A stretch of DNA of 64,000 bases from Sphingobacterium rhinopitheci (GTDB lineage: Bacteria > Bacteroidota > Bacteroidia > Sphingobacteriales > Sphingobacteriaceae), in assembly GCF_022627575.1 (NCBI RefSeq), contig NZ_JADEYQ010000003.1, forward strand, positions 368,590-432,589, given 5' to 3'. Below are positions 8,323 to 17,094 of the stretch, one piece after another. Position 1 is the first letter of the stretch. Each line of letters opens with the position of its first letter. The position numbers and the translations under genes are program-made. Under the pieces are notes generated by a model. It ran no database searches. It had not been told where the DNA came from and saw nothing but the letters and a program-made list of their open reading frames with translations.

Positions 8323-9525
8323 TTACTCCGTATAACCACCATTAGAGTCATACGCATTCTGCCTTAAAACTGGCATTTCCAATATTTTATATAATTCATC
8401 TAAGTTTGTTAAACTACCATTCGCCATGTTTGACAATAGAACAATAGTCACATCATTGGTTAAATCTCGAACAAAAAGAGTTTTAAAACCATGCCACCAA
8501 CCTGTATGATACACCACTTTAGCATTAGGTGTATTAAAAGTACGCCAGCCATAGCCATAACTAAAGGCGCCTCTTTTTGCTTCAGAGCGAGGTTTGTAAG
8601 CAGAATCTAACACTGCTGTATCTAATAATCTACCATCCTTTAGCGCCCTATCGAACAAATACATATCGCGAACGGTACTATATATACCCTTATCACCGAC
8701 TGTACCATCCAAATAATCTTGCACTACAGATCTACGCCAAACCTTATCATGACCGATTACATTAGTAGGAATTTTATCGTATTTAACTTTAGATAATGCA
8801 GCTGTATTCTTCATACCTATCGGCTGAAAAATATTCTCTTGCATATAAATATCAAAATCCTTGCCAGAAACTTTCTCTATAATTGCACCTAAAAGCATAT
8901 AATTAGAGTTATTGTAATGAAATCTTCCATCAGGCTTACCTTCTCTATTAGGTTTACCTTCAATAATCAAATTAATAGCTTCATTATTTGACATCCCCTT
9001 ACGCTTATCTTTCCATATCCTATCTACATAGTATACATAGTTCGGCAACCCCGAACGGTGTGTCAAAAGATGTCTTACAGTGACTCCAGGAAATGGAAAT
9101 CCAGGGTACAATGAATCAACAGGCGTTTCAAGGCGTAACTTACCTTGTTCAATCAACTGCAAAGTCGCAACCGCAGTAAACGTTTTGGAGACAGATGCTA
9201 ATTCAAACTTAGAATCAATATTCAAACTATCTCTCATCAAATAATTAGCCCAACCAAAAGAGTTTTGATATAAAATCTTCCCCTTTTTTGCGATTAATAC
9301 ATTCCCATTAAATGCGGAACGATTATGCAGCTTATGCATAAACTCATCAATCCGGGGATCGACTTGTGACGGATCATATAATAAAGCAATGCTATCAAGA
9401 TTAGCTTGCAATTGTAGAATTTCTTCTTGTTTTTTAGCTTCACTTTTACAAGAAAAAAGAAAGATGGAAATAAATAAATAATAATATAGGATTCTCACGA
9501 AATAGTTTTTTTTAGCGCTAAACAT
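8323..9525 (-). CDS. Serine hydrolase lipoprotein (beta-lactamase/PBP family)
   Basis: A 400-residue protein of the class C beta-lactamase/penicillin-binding fold. A signal peptide ends in the lipobox LFSC (Cys26), so it is probably anchored in the envelope. The catalytic SxxK motif is SVSK (Ser111, Lys114), the YxN motif is YNN (Tyr204, Asn206), and HTGWWHG near residue 343 replaces the KTG box, as in esterase or D-aminopeptidase relatives. It is therefore unlikely to be a true antibiotic-hydrolysing AmpC. Substrate unknown: a peptidoglycan peptide or an ester is plausible. It lies just upstream of the CoA-binding gene. Confidence 0.87.
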   Translation of the reverse strand: MFSAKKNYFVRILYYYLFISIFLFSCKSEAKKQEEILQLQANLDSIALLYDPSQVDPRIDEFMHKLHNRSAFNGNVLIAKKGKILYQNSFGWANYLMRDSLNIDSKFELASVSKTFTAVATLQLIEQGKLRLETPVDSLYPGFPFPGVTVRHLLTHRSGLPNYVYYVDRIWKDKRKGMSNNEAINLIIEGKPNREGKPDGRFHYNNSNYMLLGAIIEKVSGKDFDIYMQENIFQPIGMKNTAALSKVKYDKIPTNVIGHDKVWRRSVVQDYLDGTVGDKGIYSTVRDMYLFDRALKDGRLLDTAVLDSAYKPRSEAKRGAFSYGYGWRTFNTPNAKVVYHTGWWHGFKTLFVRDLTNDVTIVLLSNMANGSLTNLDELYKILEMPVLRQNAYDSNGGYTE

Positions 9526-9565
9526 TCAATATAGCAAGTCTAATAAAAACTACTTATTAAACCAA

Positions 9566-9605
9566 AAAAGGAAGCGACTTTATTAAGATAAAGTCGCTTC
9601 CTTTT
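9566..9605 (-). terminator. Intrinsic terminator after pdhC
   Basis: A 17-bp perfect stem, AAAAGGAAGCGACTTTA (9566-9582) with TAAAGTCGCTTCCTTTT (9589-9605) around a 6-nt loop, starts 23 nt beyond the pdhC stop. The flanking A/T runs let it work on the minus strand. Confidence 0.88.
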
Positions 9606-9627
9606 ATAAATATGTACGAATTATTAA

Positions 9628-11235
9628 TTATGCCAATAAACGAATCGGCGCTTCTAATAAAGCTTTTAATGTTTGTAAGAATTGGGCACCGGTCGCACCA
9701 TCTACAACACGGTGATCACAACCTAATGTTAATTTCATAACATTACCTGGTACCACTGCGCCATTTTTAACAACTGGTATTTGCTGAATAGCACCTACAG
9801 AGAGAATAGCACCATCAGGAGAATTTATAATAGATGTAAACTCATCAATACCAAACATCCCTAAATTAGATACTGTAAATGTAGATCCTTCCCAATCAGC
9901 AGGGGTTAATTTTTTAGCTTTAGCTTTACCTGCGAAATCTTTCACTTCAGCTGAGATATGAGACAATGTCTTACCATCCGCAAAACGAACAACAGGAACT
10001 AATAAGCCATCTTCAACAGCCATAGCTACACCAATATTAGTGTGTTCATTGAATCTGATTTTATCACCTTGCCATGATGAATTAACAGCAGGATGTTTTT
10101 TCAATGAAGCCGCAACAGCTTTAATTACCATATCATTGAAAGAAATCTTCACAGGAGCAACCTCATTAATCTGAGCACGAGCAGCGATAGCATTATCCAT
10201 ATCGATACTTACTGTCAAATAGAAATGTGGTGCTGTAAACAATGACTCTCCTAAACGACGAGCGATTGTTTTACGCATTTGTGAAACATTTACTTCTGTA
10301 TATCTCTCTTCTCCAACTACTGTAGGAAGCGTAATACCTTTTGATTCAGATTTTACAGTTTCTGCTGCAGGAGCAGCTACAGCTGTAGGAACAAAGTTTT
10401 CTACATCTTTCTTCACGATACGTCCACCGTCAGCCGAACCTTTTACATCATTCAAGTTAATACCTTTGTCTTTGGCGATTTTACGCGCTAAAGGAGAAGC
10501 TTTAACTCTAGAATCATCTGTAGAAGTAGACGCCGCAACTGGACTATTAGCAGCAGCAACTTCTTCTTTCTCTTCTACTACTGGAGTTGAAGGTGCCGAA
10601 GCCGCTGTTTTTTGGTTCAATAAAGGCGTAATATCTGTACCTGCAGGGCCTACAATAGCAATGATATCATTTACTTTTGCTGCTTCACCAGCTTCTAAAC
10701 CGACGTACAATAACGTACCATCAGCATAAGCTGTTACTTCCATAGTCGCTTTATCAGTTTCTACATCTGCAATAGCATCGTCCGATTTAATAGAGTCACC
10801 TACTTTGAAGTTCCATTGTGCAATAACACCTTCCTTCATAGTGTCACTCAATAATGGCATAGTAACAACAGTACAACCCAATTCTTCAGGAGTAACTGTG
10901 CTTGTCACAGGTGCCTCAGTATTTGCAACTTCCTCTTTAACGTCTTCTGTTGCAACAGGAGCCGCATCAGCAGACAATAAAGCTTGAAAATCTTCACCTG
11001 GTTCGCCCAATACAGCTATTACAGCATCAATAGCTACTGATTCGCCTTCTTTAGGACCAATATATAACAATGTACCTTCTTGATAAGACTCAAAATCCAT
11101 TGTTGCTTTATCCGTTTCGATCTCTGCTACAAGATCGCCCGAATTTACTTTATCACCTACTTGTTTGTGCCATTTCGCGATCACACCCTCTGTCATGGTG
11201 TCGCTCATTTTAGGCATTTTAATTACTTCAGCCAT
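9628..11235 (-). CDS. pdhC: Pyruvate dehydrogenase E2, dihydrolipoamide acetyltransferase
   Basis: E2 core of the pyruvate dehydrogenase complex: transfers acetyl groups from lipoamide to CoA. The 535-residue product has two N-terminal lipoyl domains with ETDKAT motifs (Lys43 and Lys161), Ala/Thr/Glu-rich linkers, a peripheral subunit-binding domain (about 243-280, SPLARKIAKDKGI) and a C-terminal acetyltransferase domain with the catalytic DHRVVDG motif (His508). A pyruvate rather than oxoglutarate role is supported by the adjacent E1 alpha gene 43 nt upstream. E1 beta and E3 genes are not in this window. Confidence 0.94.
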   Translation of the reverse strand: MAEVIKMPKMSDTMTEGVIAKWHKQVGDKVNSGDLVAEIETDKATMDFESYQEGTLLYIGPKEGESVAIDAVIAVLGEPGEDFQALLSADAAPVATEDVKEEVANTEAPVTSTVTPEELGCTVVTMPLLSDTMKEGVIAQWNFKVGDSIKSDDAIADVETDKATMEVTAYADGTLLYVGLEAGEAAKVNDIIAIVGPAGTDITPLLNQKTAASAPSTPVVEEKEEVAAANSPVAASTSTDDSRVKASPLARKIAKDKGINLNDVKGSADGGRIVKKDVENFVPTAVAAPAAETVKSESKGITLPTVVGEERYTEVNVSQMRKTIARRLGESLFTAPHFYLTVSIDMDNAIAARAQINEVAPVKISFNDMVIKAVAASLKKHPAVNSSWQGDKIRFNEHTNIGVAMAVEDGLLVPVVRFADGKTLSHISAEVKDFAGKAKAKKLTPADWEGSTFTVSNLGMFGIDEFTSIINSPDGAILSVGAIQQIPVVKNGAVVPGNVMKLTLGCDHRVVDGATGAQFLQTLKALLEAPIRLLA

Positions 11236-11278
11236 GTATTTATAGTCGATTGTCTCTAAAAACCTTATTAATATTGAA

Positions 11279-12274
11279 TTAGTCCATTACAAATGGGTAG
11301 TCCTCTTGCACATAAATATCTTTGTACAATTCATCTACTGATGGATAAGGGGATTCTTCAGCAAATTTTACGGAAGCTTCTACCACTTGTTTTACTTCTG
11401 CTTCTACAGCTGCAAACCAAGCATCATCAGCATATTTATTTTCTAAGATAGCATGCTTTGTAGATAACAATGGATCTCTTCCTTTATATTCTTCTAATTC
11501 TTCTTTAGTACGATATTTAGCAGGATCTGACATCGAGTGACCTTTATAACGGTAGGTACGTATCTCTAAAAACGTAGGGCCTTCACCTGCGCGAGCACGT
11601 TGAACTGCCTCATCCATCGCATTATGAACTGCTGCTGGATCCATACCATCTACAGGCATACTTGGCATATCAAAACCTAAACCAATTTTATAAATATCCT
11701 GCATGTTAGTCGTACGCTTTACCGAAGTACCCATTGCATAGCCATTGTTCTCACAAACAAAGATTACAGGCAAGTTCCAAAGCATAGCCATATTGAATGT
11801 TTCATTCAAAGCTCCTTGACGCACTGCGCCATCACCCATGAAACAAACATTAACATTGTCAGTACCTAAATATTTTTCAGCAAAAGCAAGACCAGCTCCT
11901 AAAGGAATTTGGCCGCCCACGATACCGTGTCCACCCATCATGCCATGCTCCTTAGAGAAAAAGTGCATTGAACCACCTTTACCTTTAGAACATCCAGTAG
12001 CTTTACCGTACAATTCAGCCATACATGCATCCGCAGAAACGCCTTTCGCTAATGCTTGAGCGTGATCACGATAAGATGTAATAAATGTATCTGAAGGTCT
12101 AGTTGCAGAAACGGTTCCAGCTACTACAGCCTCTTGACCGATATACAAATGACAAAATCCACGGATTTTTTGTTGTCCGTATAATTGACCTGCCTTTTCT
12201 TCAAATTTACGCATAAGTAACATTGACTTATACCACTCTAGATATGTTTCTTTTGTTATAGGTGTTGAACTCAT
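11279..12274 (-). CDS. pdhA: Pyruvate dehydrogenase E1 component, alpha subunit
   Basis: Thiamine diphosphate-dependent decarboxylase subunit of the pyruvate dehydrogenase complex. The 331-residue product contains the ThDP motif GDGAVRQGALNE ending in the CENNGYAMGTS stretch, and the regulatory-type loop YRYKGHSMSDPAKYR. Length fits the alpha2beta2 type of E1, so a separate beta subunit is required; that gene is not adjacent. It is immediately upstream of pdhC and probably co-transcribed with it. Confidence 0.94.
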   Translation of the reverse strand: MSSTPITKETYLEWYKSMLLMRKFEEKAGQLYGQQKIRGFCHLYIGQEAVVAGTVSATRPSDTFITSYRDHAQALAKGVSADACMAELYGKATGCSKGKGGSMHFFSKEHGMMGGHGIVGGQIPLGAGLAFAEKYLGTDNVNVCFMGDGAVRQGALNETFNMAMLWNLPVIFVCENNGYAMGTSVKRTTNMQDIYKIGLGFDMPSMPVDGMDPAAVHNAMDEAVQRARAGEGPTFLEIRTYRYKGHSMSDPAKYRTKEELEEYKGRDPLLSTKHAILENKYADDAWFAAVEAEVKQVVEASVKFAEESPYPSVDELYKDIYVQEDYPFVMD

Positions 12275-12444
12275 TATAAAGTATTGTTTCTTACTTAACC
12301 GACTACAAATCTAATAATTTATCTCGATAGTTTGACGTATTTAAATGCAGTAATTAAGTAATTTTTGTCATATTTGGATAAAACAATTGTTAAAGCCATG
12401 CTAAACAAACATTCCCAATTGTAAATATCTGTTTACACAAAATC

Positions 12445-13827
12445 TTATTTCAACTTATCGATCAAATCTTCAATCGTCACCTTTATTTGATCACCACTTT
12501 CCATATTTTTTAAGGTTAACAAACCAGATTGTTGCTCTTCCTCACCTACCAACAACACAAAAGGAATATTTTTTGCATCGGCATAACTCATCTGTTTTTT
12601 CAACTTTGCAGCTATCGGATAAAGCTCAACAGCTATCTCTTCCTGACGCAAACGCCCTAAAATAGGCAATGTATATTTCTCTATTTCTTTATCAAAGTTT
12701 ACGATAAGTAATTTTGTATTGGTCGCATTAGATACAGGATAAAGGTTTAATTCTTCCAAAACATCGTAAATACGATCAGCCCCAAACGACACACCAACAC
12801 CCGTCAAATCTTTCAATCCAAACATCCCTGTAAGATCGTCGTAACGACCACCACCACCAATACTACCCATCGCTACTTCATTGGTCTTGACTTCAAAAAT
12901 ACAACCTGTATAATAGTTCAACCCACGTGCTAAGGTAATATCCACCTCTACAGATGTATCTAAGACACTATCGTTAGCTCCAAAAGCTTTTATATATGCA
13001 AATACTTCTTCAATTTCTTGAATACCTTTTAATCCATTATCCGAAGAAGCGAGAACAGTTTTAAGGGCTTGTAATTTATTATAATTTGTACCTTCTAAAA
13101 GAATGATTGGTTTTAAAATATCAAGATCTTCTTGCGCAAAACCTCTTTCTAGTAATTCCTTATTAACACCGTCAAGTCCGATTTTATCCAATTTATCAAT
13201 GGCTACCGTCATATCGACAATTAACTCGGGCTTACCAATTATCTCAGCTATACCCGTAAGTATCTTTCTATTATTAATTTTAATAGTAAAATCCTTAAGC
13301 CCCAAAGCTTTTAGTGCTTCGTGATAAATCAATATAAACTCTGCTTCATTCAATAAAGAGTCAGAACCTACAACATCAACATCACATTGGTAAAATTCTC
13401 TATAACGACCTCGCTGCGGACGATCTGCACGCCAAACAGGTTGAATCTGAAAACGCTTGAAAGGTAAAGCTATATCATTTTGATGCATCACAACATAACG
13501 CGCGAATGGCACTGTCAAGTCATAGCGTAATGCTTTTTCTGAAATTTGAGGTATTAACTTAGTAGAGTTTTTTTCCTCTAATAAAGCAGTGGATGCCTTA
13601 GATAAATAATCTCCAGAATTAAGGATCTTAAAAATTAATTTATCCCCTTCATCACCATATTTACCTGTTAAGGTAGATAAATTTTCAAATGATGGAGTCT
13701 GAATTTCACTGTATCCAAATTTTTTGAATACGGTTTTTAATGTATTAAAGATGTAATTTCTTTTCTCCATCTCGACAGGAGAGAAATCACGAGTTCCTTT
13801 TGCTAATGATGGTTTTATTGCTGCCAT
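12445..13827 (-). CDS. hisS: Histidyl-tRNA synthetase
   Basis: Class II aminoacyl-tRNA synthetase charging tRNA-His. The 460-residue product starts MAAIKPSLAKGTRDFSP, with motif 2 around GRYREFYQCDVDVVG, the histidine-binding ARGLNYYTG region and the motif 3-like GGGGRYDDL, then a C-terminal anticodon-binding domain. A frame extending to 13848 would add seven residues, but a TACCTTTG -7 promoter box (13832-13839) lies inside that extension, so transcription probably starts at or next to the ATG at 13827. The messenger may be leaderless. Confidence 0.95.
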   Translation of the reverse strand: MAAIKPSLAKGTRDFSPVEMEKRNYIFNTLKTVFKKFGYSEIQTPSFENLSTLTGKYGDEGDKLIFKILNSGDYLSKASTALLEEKNSTKLIPQISEKALRYDLTVPFARYVVMHQNDIALPFKRFQIQPVWRADRPQRGRYREFYQCDVDVVGSDSLLNEAEFILIYHEALKALGLKDFTIKINNRKILTGIAEIIGKPELIVDMTVAIDKLDKIGLDGVNKELLERGFAQEDLDILKPIILLEGTNYNKLQALKTVLASSDNGLKGIQEIEEVFAYIKAFGANDSVLDTSVEVDITLARGLNYYTGCIFEVKTNEVAMGSIGGGGRYDDLTGMFGLKDLTGVGVSFGADRIYDVLEELNLYPVSNATNTKLLIVNFDKEIEKYTLPILGRLRQEEIAVELYPIAAKLKKQMSYADAKNIPFVLLVGEEEQQSGLLTLKNMESGDQIKVTIEDLIDKLK

Positions 13828-13831
13828 ACCG

Positions 13832-13839
13832 CAAAGGTA
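13832..13839 (-). promoter_or_regulatory. -7 promoter box directly upstream of hisS
   Basis: TACCTTTG on the minus strand matches the Bacteroidota -7 box TAnnTTTG. Only 4 nt separate it from the hisS ATG, implying a leaderless transcript. The -33 element is weak (T-rich). Confidence 0.55.
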
Positions 13840-13883
13840 AGATAACAAAGTGAATAAGAAAAAAAGATTGCGCTATTGTGAAA

Positions 13884-14621
13884 TTAAACAGTCTCTAATA
13901 TTCTCAAAAACTCACAGGCCTTTTCTGCGGCTATTTTTTCAGCACTTTTTTTGCTGAAGTCTCTACCCAAACCACAGACTTCACCAGCTACTACCACTTG
14001 AACACTAAACATTTTTGCTGACTCTCCCTCGGGATTATCTACCTGCACAAAACTAACCTCTTTGCCTTCATGTTGACACCATTCAATCAAACGGCTTTTA
14101 AAGTTTGTCTCCGTATTTTCTAAAGTATGAATATCTACATGAGGCTTTATAATACGCGTCAACAAAAATTCACGCGTAAACTGATAACCCTTATCTAAAT
14201 ATACTGCTCCGATTAATGCTTCAAAAGCATCTCCCAACAAAGACCCTTGTTTACTAGGATACGAAATCATCCTAGAATCGTACTGAATAAGCTTTTCAAA
14301 ACCTAACTTTCGAGACAATAAGTTCAGGTTGGATCTAGAAACTATCTTCGAACGCATTTCTGTTAAGAAACCTTCATCTTTATAAGGATAAAGCTTAAAT
14401 AACAACTCTGCCACAACAGAACCAAGCACTGCATCACCTAAAAACTCTAGACGCTCATTACTATTCTTTACACCTTCTTTGATCGGTTTGGCAACAGATT
14501 TGTGCCTAAAAGCCATGTGATAAAGCTTCAGATTACCCGGCACAAAACCTAAGATATTCTTTAACTTCTTATAATAAGCTCTATTAGAGGAAAGATATAA
14601 TTTATAAAGTCTTATAGACAT
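13884..14621 (-). CDS. rnc: Ribonuclease III
   Basis: Double-strand-specific endoribonuclease that processes rRNA precursors and structured mRNAs. The 245-residue product has the signature NERLEFLGDAVLGSVV (about residues 54-69) with the catalytic Glu/Asp residues, a second acidic cluster GDAFEALIGAVYLDKG, and a C-terminal dsRNA-binding domain from about residue 170. It follows fabF but is separated from it by a terminator-like hairpin at 14642-14670. The acpP-fabF-rnc order is common in bacteria. Confidence 0.95.
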   Translation of the reverse strand: MSIRLYKLYLSSNRAYYKKLKNILGFVPGNLKLYHMAFRHKSVAKPIKEGVKNSNERLEFLGDAVLGSVVAELLFKLYPYKDEGFLTEMRSKIVSRSNLNLLSRKLGFEKLIQYDSRMISYPSKQGSLLGDAFEALIGAVYLDKGYQFTREFLLTRIIKPHVDIHTLENTETNFKSRLIEWCQHEGKEVSFVQVDNPEGESAKMFSVQVVVAGEVCGLGRDFSKKSAEKIAAEKACEFLRILETV

Positions 14622-14641
14622 ACAAAAATCAGCAAAAAGAA

Positions 14642-14670
14642 GAATAGGTAGCTGAAGAAACTACCTATTC
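14642..14670 (-). terminator. Terminator-like hairpin between fabF and rnc
   Basis: GAATAGGTAG (14642-14651) pairs with CTACCTATTC (14661-14670) around a 9-nt loop; on the minus strand it is followed by the T-rich sequence TTCTTTTTGC. It would end or attenuate the acpP-fabF transcript before rnc. Confidence 0.7.
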
Positions 14671-14696
14671 ATCCTTAATATTTTTTCAATAGTTCA

Positions 14697-15950
14697 TTAC
14701 GGTTTATACTTCTTAACGATGACAGTAGCATTGTGCCCGCCAAAGCCAAATGTATTACTCAAAGCCGCATTTACTACACGTTTTTGAGCCGTATTAAACG
14801 TAAAATTCAATTTATTATCAATCTCTGGATCGTCCGTGAAGTGATTTATTGTAGGAGGTACAATATCATGCTTTACAGCCATAATTGAAGCAATAGCTTC
14901 AATAGCTCCTGCGGCACCTAACAAGTGTCCTGTCATTGATTTTGTCGAGCTAATATTTAACTTATATGCATGCTCGCCAAATAAATCTACTATCGCTTTA
15001 CTTTCACTAACGTCACCTACTGGTGTAGATGTGCCATGAACATTGATATAATCGATATCTGAAAATTGCATCTCCGCATCATTGATAGCCATAGTCATTG
15101 CTAACTTAGCGCCCAACCCTTCGGGATGCGATGATGTAATATGATGTGCATCTGCACTCATACCGCCACCAACTACTTCAGCATAGATTTTTGCTCCTCG
15201 AGCCAATGCATGTTCAAGACTTTCTAATATAATAGCACCCGAACCTTCACCAGATACAAAACCATCTCGATCTTTATCGAATGGTCGTGATGCTGTCTTA
15301 GGATCGTCGTTTCTTGTAGAAAGTGCATGCATAGCATTAAATCCTCCAATACCAGCGTCATTGACTGTAGCTTCAGATCCTCCAGTGATAATAATATCAG
15401 CTCTACCCATACGGATATACGTAAAAGCATCAATCATAGCATTGGTAGAAGAAGCACAAGCAGACACTGCAGAGAAGTTAGGACCTCTTAAACCATGTCT
15501 CATAGAAATGTGACCTGGTGCAATATCAATAAGCATCTTTGGAATAAAGAAAGGATTGAAACGAGGAGTACCCTCGCCACGTGCATAATTAGCTACTTCT
15601 TCTGTAAAAGTAGTAAGTCCGCCAATTCCTGACCCCCAAATAACGCCAATACGGTTTCTATCTAGCTTATCAAAGTCTAGTCCTGCGTCTTTCACAGCTT
15701 CATCTGTGGAAGCAATCGCATACTGAACAAAAGGATCCACTTTACGTGCTTCCTTGCGATCCATAAATTCATGTGGATCGAAACCCTTTACCTCACAGGC
15801 AAACTGAGTTTTAAATTTTGACGCATCAAAATGCGTAATAGGAGCAGCCCCACTTACACCATTGATCAACGCTTCCCAAAATTCGGGTAACGTATTTCCG
15901 ATAGGTGTAAGTGCGCCTAATCCTGTTACAACTACTCTCTTAAGCTCCAT
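14697..15950 (-). CDS. fabF: Beta-ketoacyl-ACP synthase II
   Basis: Elongating condensing enzyme of type II fatty acid synthesis: condenses acyl-ACP with malonyl-ACP. The 417-residue product carries the Cys-His-His triad in VSACASSTNAM, NVHGTSTPVGD and the SMTGHLLGAAG segment, and ends with the SNTFGFGGHNA loop. Length is typical. It is 27 nt after acpP, its carrier-protein partner, and the pair forms one transcription unit. Confidence 0.96.
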   Translation of the reverse strand: MELKRVVVTGLGALTPIGNTLPEFWEALINGVSGAAPITHFDASKFKTQFACEVKGFDPHEFMDRKEARKVDPFVQYAIASTDEAVKDAGLDFDKLDRNRIGVIWGSGIGGLTTFTEEVANYARGEGTPRFNPFFIPKMLIDIAPGHISMRHGLRGPNFSAVSACASSTNAMIDAFTYIRMGRADIIITGGSEATVNDAGIGGFNAMHALSTRNDDPKTASRPFDKDRDGFVSGEGSGAIILESLEHALARGAKIYAEVVGGGMSADAHHITSSHPEGLGAKLAMTMAINDAEMQFSDIDYINVHGTSTPVGDVSESKAIVDLFGEHAYKLNISSTKSMTGHLLGAAGAIEAIASIMAVKHDIVPPTINHFTDDPEIDNKLNFTFNTAQKRVVNAALSNTFGFGGHNATVIVKKYKP

Positions 15951-15977
15951 TTATTATATTTGGCCTAATAAAATTAG

Positions 15978-16214
15978 TTAGTTAACGTTTTTTTCTAAAT
16001 AATCAATTGCTTGACCAACAGTGCTGATGTTTTCAGCTTGGTCATCAGGAATTGCAACGTTGAATTCTTTCTCGAACTCCATGATCAACTCAACTGTATC
16101 AAGTGAGTCTGCACCTAAATCATTCGTGAATGAAGCTTCTGGTGTCACTTCGTTTTCGTCTACACCTAACTTTTCAACGATAATTGCTTTTACTCTTGAT
16201 GCGATATCTGACAT
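15978..16214 (-). CDS. acpP: Acyl carrier protein
   Basis: Carrier of growing acyl chains in fatty acid and lipid A synthesis. The 78-residue acidic product has the phosphopantetheine attachment motif [10 protein letters not shown] with Ser37. A longer frame to 16277 adds 21 unrelated residues and would cover the promoter at 16248-16278, so the start at 16214 is chosen. fabF follows directly. Confidence 0.96.
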   Translation of the reverse strand: MSDIASRVKAIIVEKLGVDENEVTPEASFTNDLGADSLDTVELIMEFEKEFNVAIPDDQAENISTVGQAIDYLEKNVN

Positions 16215-16247
16215 GATTCTATAATTTAATTGTTTAATAAATCTGTG

Positions 16248-16278
16248 CAAAGAAAAATAAATTTCACCAAAAATCAAA
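16248..16278 (-). promoter_or_regulatory. Promoter of acpP-fabF
   Basis: On the minus strand TTTG (16275-16278), 19 nt, then TTTCTTTG (16248-16255), one base off the -7 consensus TAnnTTTG. Transcription would start near 16241, about 27 nt before acpP. Confidence 0.6.
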
Positions 16279-16428
16279 CCTTTTTAATTTTTCAGTGAAA
16301 ATAAAGAACGTAACAAATACAACACTAAGCATTTAGCCCATGTAACTATTATACTACCAAGTATACAAAAAGTAACATATTTATACAAAAAAACTTTCAC
16401 TTAATAAAAATGGCCTATAAAATTAGCC

Positions 16429-16986
16429 ATGAAGTTAAACAGAAAATGTTGTAATTTTGAGCATTATCAATACCTTAAAAAATTGAACAAGATAACTTTC
16501 AAATTAGATATTGACGTCGACGGAGAATTAGACTTTAACCTGATTGGGATAAGTTCATCACTACGAGATTATAGACTTTGCCATTTTATCAATAAATATA
16601 CAGGCTTAAATTTTATCTATGGTAAGGAGTCACCGATAGATCATAATGGCAATTTAAAAAACAAGACTGCCGAAGAATTAGACTTTCACATTGTTTATGA
16701 TACAAAGGGTAAAATGAAATCAGACAATAAACATCATTTTCAAATGTATCGATATTGTTGCGAACAGTTCAATTTTGAGTATTATATTATAAATAATAAA
16801 AGTCAAGAAAATGGTGTGCTAATACCTGAGGCAGTGAATTTTGATTACTTCATGATAATAAAACACTACATAGATATGGAGGATTTGAACAACCTAATAC
16901 ACAACCTAAAAGCTATTGACAAAATTATGTTGGTAAAAGAAATTGACCCTACTCTATTGAAATCTAAAGAAAATCTAATATTTTAG
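16429..16986 (+). CDS. IPExxxVDY family protein
   Basis: A 185-residue cytoplasmic protein without a signal peptide. It carries the sequence IPEAVNFDYFMI at about residues 132-143, the motif that names the Bacteroidota IPExxxVDY family (Phe replaces the Val here). The function of the family is not known. It is divergent from acpP and 108 nt upstream of pyk on the same strand, a neighbourhood between fatty acid synthesis and pyruvate kinase that I recall as common in this phylum. Confidence 0.8.
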   Translation: MKLNRKCCNFEHYQYLKKLNKITFKLDIDVDGELDFNLIGISSSLRDYRLCHFINKYTGLNFIYGKESPIDHNGNLKNKTAEELDFHIVYDTKGKMKSDNKHHFQMYRYCCEQFNFEYYIINNKSQENGVLIPEAVNFDYFMIIKHYIDMEDLNNLIHNLKAIDKIMLVKEIDPTLLKSKENLIF

Positions 16987-17094
16987 CAACTTATTACCAA
17001 GAGTGTACATTATACACTAGAAATAATAAAACCTAAAATTTGTCAAACGAATTAGAAATTAAGTCGTAGACAGTTAAAATTATATTGACATCAA

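Noticed and set aside
8323..9525. AmpC-type antibiotic resistance gene
   Set aside because: It is a lipoprotein with HTGWWHG in place of KTG and lacks AmpC context, so it is called only a serine hydrolase.
13828..13848. Longer hisS start
   Set aside because: The extra codons cover a consensus -7 promoter box and add no conserved residues.
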